From NCBI RefSeq assembly GCF_001907695.1, contig NZ_KV880641.1:124001-188000 (forward strand): a stretch of DNA of 64,000 nt, in the 5' to 3' direction. Below the pieces are notes generated by a model. That model was not told where the DNA came from. It made no database searches and saw nothing but the letters and a program-made list of their open reading frames with translations. This DNA comes from Thalassospira sp. TSL5-1. Its GTDB lineage: Bacteria; Pseudomonadota; Alphaproteobacteria; Rhodospirillales; Thalassospiraceae. A program made the position numbers and the translations under genes. Position 1 is the first letter of the stretch; the number at the start of each line of letters is the position of its first letter. Below, one piece after another: positions 18,515 through 28,383 of this stretch.

Positions 18515-20218
18515 CTATTCCTTGCGTAAACGCACCAGAAAGGCCGAAATCTTGCTTTGTAAGGTTTCAATACGCCCTGAAAGCTCCGTCATCGAATGTT
18601 CCAGTTCGCCCGCTGCCGTGCCACCATCGCTCACGGCATGCAGCACATCATCAATCGTATTCACAACTTCGGTTGATCCGCTTGAAGCATTTTGCGCACT
18701 TGAGGCAATTTCATTCACGGCGGCATTTTGTTCGGCAACCGCCGAGGCAATACCATCGGTAATGCCGCTGATCGAGGAGATGGTGCGCGTCACCTTTTCA
18801 ATGGCCTCGACCGTCAGATGTGTTTCGTTCTGGATCGAACCGATCTGCTGGGCAATTTCGTCGGTGGCCTTGGCGGTTTGGTTGGCCAGGTTTTTTACTT
18901 CCTGGGCCACAACGGCAAAGCCTTTGCCCGCCTCGCCAGCGCGGGCGGCCTCGATGGTGGCGTTCAGGGCCAAAAGATTGGTTTGGGCGGCAATCTCGTT
19001 AATCAGGTTTACCACTTCGCCAATGCGTTCGGCCGCAACGGCTAGGCCACTGACCATTTCATTGGCCCGCGAGGCCTCCTCAACGGCGTTCGTGGTAATG
19101 GAGGTCGATTCGTCAACCTGCCCGCCAATATTGTTAATGGATGCCGAAAGCTCCTCGGTCGCGGAGGCCACAGTCTGAACATTCTCGGCGGCACTATTGG
19201 CCGCATTGCTGACATTGCGGCTCTGGGTAATAGAATGATTGGCCGACTCGCTCATTTGCCGGGCCGATTTTACCATGCCCTGCGTTGCCTTGCGAACCGA
19301 TGCAATAATTTCACCAACCGACGCATCCAGCTCGGATGCCAGGGCTTCACGCTGATCCTGACGGGCTTTTGTGGCCTGGCGTTCGGCCTGCAATTTGGCT
19401 TCTTCGGCCGCATTAATCTGCTGTGCGGTTTCACGCCAGCGCATCAGCCCCTTGGCAATAATGCCCACCTCGTCGTGACGGCTGCTATGCGGGACTTCGC
19501 CAGAAAAATCGCGATCGACAAACTGTTCAATCGTATCGCCCAAATCATGGAACGGACCAAGCTGACGGCGTAAAAACACGGCCAGCAAAATGGCGGCCAG
19601 CACCGCCACAATCAGCCCGGCAATAGCGATACGCATTTCAATGGCACCGGAAACAGCGGCAACTTTGGCCTTTTCAATCCCGACATACAAAATGCCCTGC
19701 ACATTACCCACAGGATCAAAAATCGGCGTATATTGCGTTACATATTCCTTGCCCAGAATAACCGCTTCACCGCGAAAGGTTTTACCCGATGTAACCGGCC
19801 CGTAAGCCGCACTGCCATTCCCCAGGAAAGTGCCCACGGCACGCTTGCCATCCCCCTTGATGATATTGGTCGAAACGCGGATAAAATCCTTTTTCTCTGG
19901 CACCCACTGAAACACGGTTGCGGTTTCACCCGTTGCCAGGCCGATCTTATCAATCATTTGATGGGACGACAGATCAGGAATGGCGGGAATAACCAGCTTG
20001 GTGGTTTCCCCGGATTTATCAATGGTGACTTTCAAATCAGGATAAGCGTTTTGAAAGATAATAGACGCTACACGCAAATTCAGCTTCTGGGATTGAAGGC
20101 TGGTATCATGCACCTGTTGTTCAACACGCTGCATAATAACGCCACCCAGAATCAGGATACCCACAATTAAAATTACAACTGACGCCGTTGTAACTTTAAA
20201 AACAATGCTATTTTTCAT
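18515..20218 (-). CDS. Methyl-accepting chemotaxis protein with a Cache-type sensor
   Basis: This 567-residue chemoreceptor has two membrane helices (about 11-29 and 195-217) that bracket a periplasmic sensor of about 165 residues. The sensor resembles the Cache3-Cache2 type ([39 protein letters not shown]). A HAMP domain follows, then a long signalling coiled coil with the conserved hairpin tip (segment [20 protein letters not shown]). The tip should bind CheA and CheW, and the flanking Gln/Glu/Ala repeats would be methylated by CheR. There is no C-terminal CheR-docking pentapeptide. The start at 20218 follows GGGAGA; upstream codons to 20269 would only lengthen the cytoplasmic N-terminus. 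Chemotaxis genes are not nearby. The ligand is unknown; Cache sensors often bind small organic acids or amino acids. Confidence 0.95.
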   Translation of the reverse strand: MKNSIVFKVTTASVVILIVGILILGGVIMQRVEQQVHDTSLQSQKLNLRVASIIFQNAYPDLKVTIDKSGETTKLVIPAIPDLSSHQMIDKIGLATGETATVFQWVPEKKDFIRVSTNIIKGDGKRAVGTFLGNGSAAYGPVTSGKTFRGEAVILGKEYVTQYTPIFDPVGNVQGILYVGIEKAKVAAVSGAIEMRIAIAGLIVAVLAAILLAVFLRRQLGPFHDLGDTIEQFVDRDFSGEVPHSSRHDEVGIIAKGLMRWRETAQQINAAEEAKLQAERQATKARQDQREALASELDASVGEIIASVRKATQGMVKSARQMSESANHSITQSRNVSNAANSAAENVQTVASATEELSASINNIGGQVDESTSITTNAVEEASRANEMVSGLAVAAERIGEVVNLINEIAAQTNLLALNATIEAARAGEAGKGFAVVAQEVKNLANQTAKATDEIAQQIGSIQNETHLTVEAIEKVTRTISSISGITDGIASAVAEQNAAVNEIASSAQNASSGSTEVVNTIDDVLHAVSDGGTAAGELEHSMTELSGRIETLQSKISAFLVRLRKE

Positions 20219-20488
20219 TTTGGATGTCTCCCATTCGCACCCCGGTCCAATTGCCCCCAGCAATACCATTGCAGCAAATTTTCCGGATTTATTACCTATT
20301 GGGATCGGGTGAGAAATTTATAGTACAGGAGAAAATGAAACTTTACACAGGCAAAACCTGGACGCGCGGAAAAGTACCGCCTCGATTTCAATCAATTACC
20401 AAACTAAAATTGAAAGATACCAAGTCACAATCACAAAAGGATAACACCCGGCATCGTTTGCGATTTCAGGCTTTAACGCGATTTTTCT

Positions 20489-21229
20489 TTAATAATCCAC
20501 ATGGACAAAATACAGCCCGTCGGCAGGTGCCGTTGGGCCGCCTGCACTGCGCTGGCGTGCTTCAAGCGCAGTCTTCACGTCAATCGGTTTCCAGCTGCCT
20601 TTGCCCACCAGCACCAATGTGCCCACCATGTTGCGCACCTGATGATGCAGGAAGGACCGGCTTTCGGCATAAATGCGTATTTCCTGGCCTTCGGCCGCCA
20701 CAACTTCCAGCCGTTCCAGCGTTTTGATCGGGCTTTTGGCCTGGCATTCGGTGGCGCGAAAAGTCGTAAAATCGTGCGTGCCCAGCAAGTATTGGGCGGC
20801 TTCGTTCATGGCCGGAATATCAAGCGGTTTATAGACCCCCCAGGCCAAGCCCGCCTCGAATGTCAGCGGCGGACGGCGGTTGATAATGCGATACATGTAA
20901 TACCGCTTTTTCGAGGCAAAGCGGGCGTGGAAATCCTGATCGACCAGTTCGGCATTAACAATGGCAACCGGGTCGGGTTTGAGATGATGATTGACCGCAT
21001 TCATCACCACATCGGCAGGATAGTTTTTTTCCAGGTCAAAATGCACAACCTGGCCCAGGGCATGCACCCCGGCATCGGTCCGCCCGGAAACGTAAACACG
21101 CACAAAGTTCCCCGTCAGCTTTTCCAGTGCCGTTTCAAACACCTGCTGAACCGAAATGACTTCATCCTGATACTGCCAACCGTGATAGGGGCGCCCATCA
21201 TATTCGACTGTGCATTTGTATCTTTGCAT
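20489..21229 (-). CDS. truA: tRNA pseudouridine(38-40) synthase TruA
   Basis: This 246-residue enzyme turns uridines 38-40 of the anticodon stem into pseudouridine. The catalytic aspartate is Asp52 in SGRTDAGVHA. The N-terminal YDGRPYHGWQ motif and the C-terminal FLHHQVRNMVGTL motif are both typical of TruA. The ATG at 21229 gives the standard N-terminus; an upstream in-frame start at 21292 would overlap the argG terminator hairpin. The gene follows argG on the same strand but is separated by that hairpin. Confidence 0.97.
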   Translation of the reverse strand: MQRYKCTVEYDGRPYHGWQYQDEVISVQQVFETALEKLTGNFVRVYVSGRTDAGVHALGQVVHFDLEKNYPADVVMNAVNHHLKPDPVAIVNAELVDQDFHARFASKKRYYMYRIINRRPPLTFEAGLAWGVYKPLDIPAMNEAAQYLLGTHDFTTFRATECQAKSPIKTLERLEVVAAEGQEIRIYAESRSFLHHQVRNMVGTLVLVGKGSWKPIDVKTALEARQRSAGGPTAPADGLYFVHVDY

Positions 21230-21262
21230 CGCGTGTCTTGTATCCGGGGAATGAAAACAGAA

Positions 21263-21286
21263 CGAGGGGTGCAAAACACCCCTCGT
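21263..21286 (-). terminator. Terminator of argG
   Basis: CGAGGGGTG pairs perfectly with CACCCCTCG around CAAAA, and the minus strand continues TTCTGTTTTC. It lies 28 bases after the argG stop. Confidence 0.85.
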
Positions 21287-21313
21287 CCACAAAGCAATTA
21301 TCGCATCGGGCGT

Positions 21314-22534
21314 TTATTTAACGCTGTTACGATCAAAACCAAGGCGCAGGCGCAGGGCGTTCAGTTTAATGAAGCCTTCGGCATCGCGCTGGTTGTAAAC
21401 AGTGTCGGCTTCAAAGGTCACATGGGCTTCCGAATAAATCGAATTCGGCGACTTGCGACCCGTTACCGTGACATTGCCCTTATACAGGTCAAGGCGAACG
21501 GTGCCGTTAACGGTTTTCTGGGTTTCGTCGATCAGACGCTGAATCGCCTGACGTTCCGGCGACCACCAGTAACCGTTATAAATCATTTCGGCGTAACGCG
21601 GCATCAGCTCGTCTTTCAGGTGGCCCGCATTACGGTCCAGCGTGATCGATTCCATGGCGCGATGTGCCGTTGCCAAAATGGTGCCGCCCGGGGTTTCGTA
21701 AATGCCGCGCGATTTCATGCCGACATAACGGTTTTCCACCAGATCAAGGCGGCCAATGCCGTTTTTACCGGCAACGTCATTCAGCTTGGTCAACAGGGTT
21801 GCCGGGCTCATGCGTTCGCCATTGATGGCAACCGGATCACCCTGCTCGAATTCAATTTCGATGGTGGTGATTTCGTCCGGGGCATTCTGCGGCGAAACGG
21901 TACGGATGAACATTTTTTCATCCGGCTTCACCCACGGATCTTCCAGTGCCTTGCCTTCATAGGAAATGTGCAGCAGGTTGGCATCGGTTGAATAAGGCGG
22001 TTCATCACCACCCAGCTTGTCTGCCGAAATCGGAATCTGGTGCTTTTTGGCAAAATCCAGCAGCATGGTACGGGAATTGAGGTCCCATTCACGCCACGGC
22101 GCAATCACCTTTACGTCCGGCTTCAGGGCGTAATAGCCCAACTCGAAACGCACCTGGTCGTTGCCCTTGCCGGTTGCGCCGTGCGACACCGCGTCGGCCC
22201 CTACCATTTCGGCAATTTCGATCTGGCGTTTGGCAATCAGCGGACGCGCAATCGAGGTACCCAGCAGGTAAACACCTTCATAATGGGCATTGGCGCGGAA
22301 CATCGGGAACACGTAATCGCGCACGAATTCTTCGCGCAGATCCTCGATGAAAATTTCCTTCACACCAAACATTTCGGCTTTTTTGCGGGCGGGTTCCAGT
22401 TCCTCGCCCTGGCCGAGGTCGGCGGTAAATGTAACGACTTCGCAGTTATATTGTTCGCGCAGCCATTTCAGGATAATGGAGGTATCCAGCCCGCCCGAAT
22501 AGGCAAGCACCACCTTCTTAACCGGATCGCTCAT
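21314..22534 (-). CDS. argG: Argininosuccinate synthase
   Basis: This 406-residue enzyme joins citrulline and aspartate with ATP to give argininosuccinate, the step after ArgF. The N-terminal ATP-pyrophosphatase loop is AYSGGLDTS at about 10-18. [14 protein letters not shown] (near 118-131) and [14 protein letters not shown] (near 180-195) are further family segments. The ATG at 22534 gives a normal N-terminus; the frame extends to 22591 without homology. The 228-base gap to the divergent YgjP-like gene should hold both promoters. The gene is monocistronic and ends in a strong hairpin. Confidence 0.97.
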   Translation of the reverse strand: MSDPVKKVVLAYSGGLDTSIILKWLREQYNCEVVTFTADLGQGEELEPARKKAEMFGVKEIFIEDLREEFVRDYVFPMFRANAHYEGVYLLGTSIARPLIAKRQIEIAEMVGADAVSHGATGKGNDQVRFELGYYALKPDVKVIAPWREWDLNSRTMLLDFAKKHQIPISADKLGGDEPPYSTDANLLHISYEGKALEDPWVKPDEKMFIRTVSPQNAPDEITTIEIEFEQGDPVAINGERMSPATLLTKLNDVAGKNGIGRLDLVENRYVGMKSRGIYETPGGTILATAHRAMESITLDRNAGHLKDELMPRYAEMIYNGYWWSPERQAIQRLIDETQKTVNGTVRLDLYKGNVTVTGRKSPNSIYSEAHVTFEADTVYNQRDAEGFIKLNALRLRLGFDRNSVK

Positions 22535-22762
22535 GCTGTGACGCCTTTCTTCTTCCGATGTTGTGCCGGGGCAGCGTGGTTTCGCCGTCATCCCGTATCG
22601 TCACGGGGGCCAAAACGAAACATTCGCCAATCTGGACCCTGGACCTTGCGCGCGGAGTATAGGAAAACCCGTGAGGCGGGCAAGGGCCAAGATGCACCTG
22701 CCGGTAAAAACGCGTAAATTCTTGCTGCTTTTTTAACAAATTCGGCGATTATTCACCGCAAT

Positions 22763-23479
22763 ATGACACAGAACATCGAAGAAACCGAAATCGACCTGCC
22801 GCGCCTGGGGCCCGTTCCCGTGCGTTTGCGCAGCAGTGCGCGCGCATCAAAGCTGAAATTACGGATCGATCCGGGCTTTGATGGCGTCGAAGTCGTGATC
22901 CCTAACGGCATATCACGCAAGGCCGCCTTGTCCATGCTGCGCCAGCATACCGACTGGATCGAGGCGCATTTATCGCGCCTGCCCGACCGGGTTTTGTTTG
23001 TGCCCGGGGCCTGGGTGCCCCTGTTGGGCCAGGAACATGCCATTCGCGCTGTGCCCGATGCCAAACGCGGCGTTTGGGCCGAAGCCGGGGTGATTTGGGT
23101 TTCCGGTTCGCCCGAACACAGCAACCGGCGAGTCGCCGATTGGCTCAAAAAGCAGGCAAAGCTGGAAATCGCCCCGCGCGCCCATGCCTATGCCCAGGAA
23201 ATTGGCAAGAAAATCAACCGCATCTCGATCAAGGATACCCGTACCCGCTGGGGCAGTTGTTCGTCTGGCGGCAATCTGTCCTTTAGCTGGCGGCTGATCC
23301 TCGCCCCCGAAGATGTGCTGGATTATGTCGTGGCCCACGAAGTGGCACATTTGCAGGAACTGAACCACAGCGCCCGCTTCTGGAAAGTGGTTGAAGACCT
23401 GTACGGCCCGTCATCGCGCCAGCAACACTGGCTGAAACGCAACGGGTCCGGCCTGCACCGGTTTGGGGCGGATGGCTGA
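22763..23479 (+). CDS. YgjP/SprT-like zinc metallopeptidase-type protein (DUF45)
   Basis: This 238-residue protein belongs to the YgjP (DUF45, M48-related) family. The zinc site is HEVAH at 192-196 with a third histidine at about 202 (ELNHSARFW). The family motif TRWGSCSSGGNLSFSWRLI is at about 161-179. Such proteins are predicted to be minigluzincin-like peptidases; physiological substrates are mostly unknown. It is divergent from argG and has no clear operon partner; the LysE gene starts 118 bases downstream. Confidence 0.9.
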   Translation: MTQNIEETEIDLPRLGPVPVRLRSSARASKLKLRIDPGFDGVEVVIPNGISRKAALSMLRQHTDWIEAHLSRLPDRVLFVPGAWVPLLGQEHAIRAVPDAKRGVWAEAGVIWVSGSPEHSNRRVADWLKKQAKLEIAPRAHAYAQEIGKKINRISIKDTRTRWGSCSSGGNLSFSWRLILAPEDVLDYVVAHEVAHLQELNHSARFWKVVEDLYGPSSRQQHWLKRNGSGLHRFGADG

Positions 23480-23597
23480 TCCTTCCGACAAACCGGAAAC
23501 GACCTGCTAACGATTGGCAAAATAACAATTTTCCGTCATTGTACGACGGCAATAATCGCCATCCATCAAGTCAAAACCATCGGACCAAGGCATCCCC

Positions 23598-24230
23598 ATG
23601 ATCATCCCCTATGAAACATTGCTGATTTTTATCCCTACAGCGCTGGCGCTGAATATGACGCCGGGCAATGACATGCTGTTTTGCCTCGGCCAGGGGATCA
23701 AATCCGGGCCACGGGCGGGGTTGGCGGCCAGTTTTGGCATTTCAACAGGGTCGCTTATTCACACACTTCTGGCGGGTCTTGGGTTGGCGGCCCTGCTCGC
23801 GGCCCATCCTGTTGCCTTTCAGGTTTTACGCTGGGCTGGCATATCCTATCTGGTGTGGCTGGCAATTCAGGCCTTTCGCAGTAAAGCCGAAACACTTTCC
23901 GCCACCGAAACCAAGCGCGGGTCAGCACTCCGGGCCTGGCGAGAAGGCATTATGGTTAATCTGCTCAACCCGAAGATCATTGTCTTTGTACTGGCTTTTC
24001 TGCCGCAATTTGTGGATCCATCGCGCGGGTCGGTGTTGTTGCAATTTCTGATCCTGGGGCTGATCCTCAATATCGGCGGTACCATTATCAATTGTCTGGT
24101 CGGGGCCTTTGCCGGGCAATTGGGGCAATTTCTGGCGCGCTCCGCCCGCGTTACCCGGGCCTTTCAGATTTTTACCGGCTGTGTGTTTTTAACCCTGGCG
24201 GCCAAGCTGGCCTTTGATCGCAAGGCATAG
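23598..24230 (+). CDS. LysE/RhtB-family amino acid exporter
   Basis: This 210-residue integral membrane protein has about six helices and the LysE/RhtB signature (N-terminal FIPTALALNMTPGNDMLFCL and GLAASFGISTGSLIHTLLAG). NLLNPKIIVFVLAFLPQFV near residue 120 is the second conserved segment. The family exports amino acids such as homoserine, threonine or lysine; the substrate cannot be told here. It is transcribed toward the convergent LysR gene, with only 20 bases between the stop codons. Confidence 0.92.
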   Translation: MIIPYETLLIFIPTALALNMTPGNDMLFCLGQGIKSGPRAGLAASFGISTGSLIHTLLAGLGLAALLAAHPVAFQVLRWAGISYLVWLAIQAFRSKAETLSATETKRGSALRAWREGIMVNLLNPKIIVFVLAFLPQFVDPSRGSVLLQFLILGLILNIGGTIINCLVGAFAGQLGQFLARSARVTRAFQIFTGCVFLTLAAKLAFDRKA

Positions 24231-24250
24231 CTCATAATTGGCCAAGTGCG

Positions 24251-25156
24251 TTACATAACGCAGCCTTCGGCCCGCAAATGCGGAATTTCAGCCTGCAAAA
24301 AGGCCAAAAAGCTGCGCTGCACGTTTGATAATTCCCGATTGGCATGAAACAGGGCCACATCCCAGGCAATTTCCGGGGTCAGGGGCCGGGCCACAACCCG
24401 GTCCTGATCAACCAGCAGGGCAGCAAACGGATCGCTGATCGCGATGCCAACACCGCGTTCCACCAGCCGGGAAATAGTACGCACTGTGCGTGCCTCGACC
24501 GCGATATGACGCAGCCGCCCGGCGATTTGGAAAATATAATCCACCTTGGTGCGCAGCGGGCTGCCAATAGTCAGCTCAACGAACTTTTCACCGCGCAAAA
24601 GGTCAATATCGATGGTTTCAAACCCGGCCAGCCGGTGATCGCGCGGAACCAGGCACACCGCACGACATTGCGCCAAGCGGGTCATGGCGACATCCCGGTC
24701 CATCAAATCCAGGGTAATGCCAATGCCCAGGTCACAATCGCGCCGTGTCACCATTTCCAGCACCCCTTCCATACCAGAATCGGTAATACTGACCGAAACA
24801 TTGGGGTGCTGTGCCTTGAATTTGGCAATCACATCCAGAAGATATGTATCAACATAAATGGGTTGCGCCGCAATCCGGATGCTGCCGAGTTGCTGATTGG
24901 CAATGGCACGCGCACTGCTTTCAAGATCGCGAAAACCATTTAAGGTACGCAGGACCGTGTAATGGAACTGCACGGCTTCCTCGGTTGCCACAAGCTGGTT
25001 GCGCTTGCGGATAAACAAAGCAAAACCTACTGATTTTTCAAGGTTTGCCAGCATGCGGCTGACCATTGGCTGGCTGATATTCATCGCCTCGGCGGCCTTG
25101 CTGACCGTGCCATAGGTCATGAAAGCATTAAAACTTTCCAGCTCGCGCAAGTTCAT
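24251..25156 (-). CDS. LysR-family transcriptional regulator (probably of the tctCBA operon)
   Basis: This 301-residue LysR regulator has an N-terminal winged helix-turn-helix (LRELESFNAFMTYGTVSKAAEAMNISQPMVSRMLANLEKS in outline, about residues 3-42; the parts are conserved in this class) and a C-terminal effector-binding domain of two alpha/beta lobes. It is divergent from the TctC gene, with a 142-base shared region. That is the classic layout of a LysR activator and its target, so it likely controls the transporter and the deacetylase in response to their substrate. A small inverted repeat (TGCGTT / AACGCA, 24247-24262) covers its stop codon. Confidence 0.93.
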   Translation of the reverse strand: MNLRELESFNAFMTYGTVSKAAEAMNISQPMVSRMLANLEKSVGFALFIRKRNQLVATEEAVQFHYTVLRTLNGFRDLESSARAIANQQLGSIRIAAQPIYVDTYLLDVIAKFKAQHPNVSVSITDSGMEGVLEMVTRRDCDLGIGITLDLMDRDVAMTRLAQCRAVCLVPRDHRLAGFETIDIDLLRGEKFVELTIGSPLRTKVDYIFQIAGRLRHIAVEARTVRTISRLVERGVGIAISDPFAALLVDQDRVVARPLTPEIAWDVALFHANRELSNVQRSFLAFLQAEIPHLRAEGCVM

Positions 25157-25298
25157 GGCGGCATCCCCTACTTTCGTGCAGTATTTACATAAGTTATACT
25201 GAAATTAAATTTTTGCTTCTATAGTTATAGTTTGCCATCTTTCAGACACAAAACAAGAAGTATCGACCCGGCAATAACGCCACCATCAACAGGGAGAC
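25157..25298. promoter_or_regulatory. Divergent control region between the LysR gene and tctC
   Basis: This A/T-rich 142-base region contains a TATA-rich core around 25190-25230 with repeated TATA/ATAG-like elements (TTATACT, then CTATAGTTATAG). LysR proteins usually bind T-N11-A sites in such regions. No exact operator can be fixed by eye, but position and composition fit the shared promoter. Confidence 0.5.
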
Positions 25299-26294
25299 AT
25301 GAAAATGTTTCGTCATCTGAAGAAAGCTGCATTGGGTGTTGCAGCCCTTGCAGCTGCAACGGCCTTTGCAACATCGGCACAGGCAGACTCCTATCCCGAT
25401 AAAGCCATTACGCTGGTCGTTCCTTATGGTGCCGGCGGCGCCTCCGACCTGGCCGGTCGTGCACTGGCAGAAACCGCGCGCAACTACACCGATGGACAGC
25501 CCATCGTCGTGGTTAACAAAACCGGCAATGGCGGCATGAACGGTGCCCGCTTTGTCACCGAATCCGATCCCGATGGTTACACCCTGCTGCTGTCGCGCGT
25601 GGGTATGGCCCTGTATCCGGCCGTTTACACCGACAGCCCGGTTGGTTGGGATGACTACACCTTCCTGGGTATTCTCGAAGCAACCCCGATGATTTTGGCT
25701 GTTAATGCCGAATCCGACATCAAAACGGTTGATGACCTGATCGCCAAGATCAAGGAAAGCAACGGTGCAACCACCTATGCTGCTTCCGGCCCGACCGCGA
25801 TTGACGGTTTCTCGGTTCAGGCGCTGCTGTCTGATGCCGGCCTTGACCCGCTGAGCGCATCGACCCTGGTGCCTTATAAAGGCGGCGGAGCCCTTGCGGC
25901 GGCCCTGCTGGGCAACCATGTTGATTTCCTTGCCATTTCGGCCGGTTCGCTGATGCCCCATATCCAGGCTGGCAAAATGCGTGCGCTGATGGTTTATGCC
26001 CCGAAACGCATGACGGACCTGCCCGACGTTCCGACCGCAAAGGAACTGGGTTATGCCACCGCAGCCCAGGTTGGCGGCTGGAGCGGCCTTTACGCCCCCA
26101 AAGGCCTGCCGGAAGATGTCGTTGCCAAATGGAAAGACATTCTGGGCAAGGTTGCCACCAACGAACAGTGGCTTGATCTGGCTGCAAAACGCGGTTCCAT
26201 CTCGGTTATCGGTGATGAAGACCCGTCAGCTTATGTCAAGTCGCAGTACGACCTGTATCACGGTCTGGCCAAGAAATTTGGCTACATCCAATAA
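25299..26294 (+). CDS. tctC: TctC-type substrate-binding protein of a tripartite tricarboxylate transporter
   Basis: This 331-residue exported binding protein starts with a signal peptide (MKMFRHLKK, hydrophobic core, cleavage after AQA at about residue 29). The family motif follows the mature start: YPDKAITLVVPYGAGGASDLAGR. Two lobes with the segment NGGMNGARFV complete the Bug/TctC fold. It delivers a substrate to the TctB-TctA membrane unit encoded next to it. The likely true start is either 25299 or 25305, since AGGGAG is 8 bases from the latter. Ligands of this family include tricarboxylates, dicarboxylates and aromatic acids. Confidence 0.94.
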   Translation: MKMFRHLKKAALGVAALAAATAFATSAQADSYPDKAITLVVPYGAGGASDLAGRALAETARNYTDGQPIVVVNKTGNGGMNGARFVTESDPDGYTLLLSRVGMALYPAVYTDSPVGWDDYTFLGILEATPMILAVNAESDIKTVDDLIAKIKESNGATTYAASGPTAIDGFSVQALLSDAGLDPLSASTLVPYKGGGALAAALLGNHVDFLAISAGSLMPHIQAGKMRALMVYAPKRMTDLPDVPTAKELGYATAAQVGGWSGLYAPKGLPEDVVAKWKDILGKVATNEQWLDLAAKRGSISVIGDEDPSAYVKSQYDLYHGLAKKFGYIQ

Positions 26295-26329
26295 GATTTT
26301 ACCCCGTTTTTAGGATGCGAGGCGGAACC

Positions 26330-26854
26330 ATGACCCCGAACCGCGATTTTTACACCGGACTGGTGGCAACGGCATTTTTTGCCCTTGTTCTGTTTGTTCT
26401 GATCCCGGTTTATGTTCGGGTTCCGTCTTTTATTCCGGGGTTTGCCCCACCCCCTGACATGTGGCCCCGCGTTATTGGCTGGGTCGGCCTTGTCATGGGG
26501 GTGCTGGCTCTGGTGCTGGCGGTACCGAAAATGCGCCGCCAATCCAGCGAAAAAGTAACCTCCATTGGTGCCTATTTGTGCGCCAATCGCGTTTTCATTT
26601 TCCGCTTTATCTGGATGGGCCTCGGTTTTGCGATTTTTGTCTATCTGATGCCAAAAATCGGTTTTCTGACGGCGACAATGGCTTTGCTGGCCTTCCTGTT
26701 CATCATGACCGGCGATTTTTCCAAACGGGCATGGATGATCGGCCTGACCATTCTTTTCCCGATTTTTCTTTATGTGATTTTCACCGAAATCACCCACACC
26801 CCCTTCCCGCACGGCAAATGGTTTTCCCTTGCCCGTCTGCTGCACCTGATCTGA
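26330..26854 (+). CDS. tctB: TctB-type small membrane subunit of the tripartite transporter
   Basis: This 174-residue membrane protein has four hydrophobic helices, the size and pattern of TctB, the small subunit of the transporter. The segment MWPRVIGWVGLVMG at about residue 45 is typical. The ATG at 26330 follows GAGGCGGA; an earlier in-frame ATG at 26315 lies inside that ribosome site and is rejected. It sits between tctC (35 bases) and tctA (13 bases) and is surely cotranscribed. Confidence 0.9.
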   Translation: MTPNRDFYTGLVATAFFALVLFVLIPVYVRVPSFIPGFAPPPDMWPRVIGWVGLVMGVLALVLAVPKMRRQSSEKVTSIGAYLCANRVFIFRFIWMGLGFAIFVYLMPKIGFLTATMALLAFLFIMTGDFSKRAWMIGLTILFPIFLYVIFTEITHTPFPHGKWFSLARLLHLI

Positions 26855-26867
26855 CGAGAAAATTACC

Positions 26868-28358
26868 ATGTGGAATGAATTGCTAGGCGCCTTTAGCGCC
26901 GTCGCGACACTGCCCAATTTCATCGCCATGGCCGCCGGGATCTGGGGTGGGGTCATTATCGGCGCCATCCCCGGCATGACCGGGACAATGGCTGTTACGC
27001 TCGCACTGCCCTTTACCTTTTACCTGCCGCCCGTCACAAGCCTTCTGCTGCTGGTTGCCCTTTACAAGGGCTCAACCTATGGCGGCTCGATTTCGGCCAT
27101 CCTGATCAAAACGCCGGGCACCGCATCGGCGGCCTGTACCGTGCTGGATGGTTATCCGCTAGCCCGCGAGGGTAAAGGCGGCAAAGCCCTGAACATGGCA
27201 CTGGTTTCAAGCTGCATTGGCGACTTTATTTCCAACATCTCGCTGATCTTTCTGGCAGCGCCACTGGCAATGTTTGCCCTGCGTGTGGGCCCGCCGGAAT
27301 ATTTCATGCTGATGGCCTTTTCGCTGACCATCGTTGCCAGTATTTCCGGGCGTTCGCTGTTGCTGGGCATTGTTGCGGCCTGCCTGGGCCTGTTGCTGGC
27401 AACCGTTGGCGAGGACATGTATGGCTCGTTCCGTTTTGCCCTGACTGAAGATATGAAAAGCGGCCTTGGCGTTGTCCCGGTTCTGATCGGCCTGTTTGCC
27501 CTGCCCGAAATGATCAAGCTGGCAGTCTTCCGGCCCGAGGAAAACACCCAGGCGATGAAGCTGGGTGACAACCGGCTGACATTGAAAGAATTTCGCGGCA
27601 GCCTGAAATCGATCATCCGCGGCAGCTTTATCGGCGTTATTCTGGGGGCCATTCCAGGCATTGGACCGTCAACCGCTGCCTTCTTTTCCTATAGCGAAGC
27701 GCGCCGTACCTCCAAAAATGGTGATCGTTTTGGTGAAGGCGAGCTTGAAGGCATTGCCGCATCGGAATCGGCCAATAATGGCTGCTGTGGGGCGACCATG
27801 ATCCCGCTTCTCGCCCTTGGCGTACCGGGCGACGTGATCACGGGTGTGATGCTGGGGGCCTTCATGATCCACGGCCTAACCCCTGGCCCGCTTCTGTTCC
27901 AGAACAATATCGGCGAGGTTTATTCGCTGTTTATTGGCATGCTGTTTAGCTCGTTCTTCCTGTTTGTGGCCGGTAAACTTACCGCCAGCGGATTTGCCAA
28001 GATCTCGCGCATTCCCCAGCAATTGCTGCTGCCCTGCATCGTCATTCTGTGCGTGTTTGGCATTTATTCGGTGGCATCAAGCCCGTTTGACGTCGCCGTG
28101 CTGCTGGTGATGGGGATTGTCGGCTTTATCATGATGGTGCTGAACATCCCGGCAGCGCCCTTCCTGATCGCCTTTATCCTCGGCCCGATGTTTGAAGACA
28201 ATATGCGCCGCTCACTTGCGATTTCGCGCGGTGATCTTGGTGTGTTCTTCCAGTCCTGGATTTCATGGGCCTTCTTTGCCCTGACCATTCTGTTCGTGGC
28301 CCTGACCATTCGCCGCGAATGGCAAAAATGGCGCAGCAACGCGCGCGCCACCAATTAA
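26868..28358 (+). CDS. tctA: TctA-type large membrane subunit of the tripartite transporter
   Basis: This 496-residue integral membrane protein has about 11-12 helices in two similar halves, each marked by the repeated motif G-A-I-P-G (GAIPGMTGTMAVTLALPF near residue 24; GAIPGIGPSTAAFFSYSEA near 258). This duplicated motif is the hallmark of TctA, the channel subunit that uses the ion gradient. It follows tctB after 13 bases and is followed by the deacetylase gene after 25 bases, so the four genes make one operon. Confidence 0.95.
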   Translation: MWNELLGAFSAVATLPNFIAMAAGIWGGVIIGAIPGMTGTMAVTLALPFTFYLPPVTSLLLLVALYKGSTYGGSISAILIKTPGTASAACTVLDGYPLAREGKGGKALNMALVSSCIGDFISNISLIFLAAPLAMFALRVGPPEYFMLMAFSLTIVASISGRSLLLGIVAACLGLLLATVGEDMYGSFRFALTEDMKSGLGVVPVLIGLFALPEMIKLAVFRPEENTQAMKLGDNRLTLKEFRGSLKSIIRGSFIGVILGAIPGIGPSTAAFFSYSEARRTSKNGDRFGEGELEGIAASESANNGCCGATMIPLLALGVPGDVITGVMLGAFMIHGLTPGPLLFQNNIGEVYSLFIGMLFSSFFLFVAGKLTASGFAKISRIPQQLLLPCIVILCVFGIYSVASSPFDVAVLLVMGIVGFIMMVLNIPAAPFLIAFILGPMFEDNMRRSLAISRGDLGVFFQSWISWAFFALTILFVALTIRREWQKWRSNARATN

Positions 28359-28383
28359 TTCGAGACACAAGAAGCTGAAAAAA

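Noticed and set aside
20501..21991. 496-codon plus-strand frame across truA and argG
   Set aside because: It is antisense to two clear genes and spans their terminator; no motif is recognisable.
24247..24262. Small inverted repeat at the LysR stop as a terminator
   Set aside because: Only six pairs and no T tract; too weak to list as a terminator.
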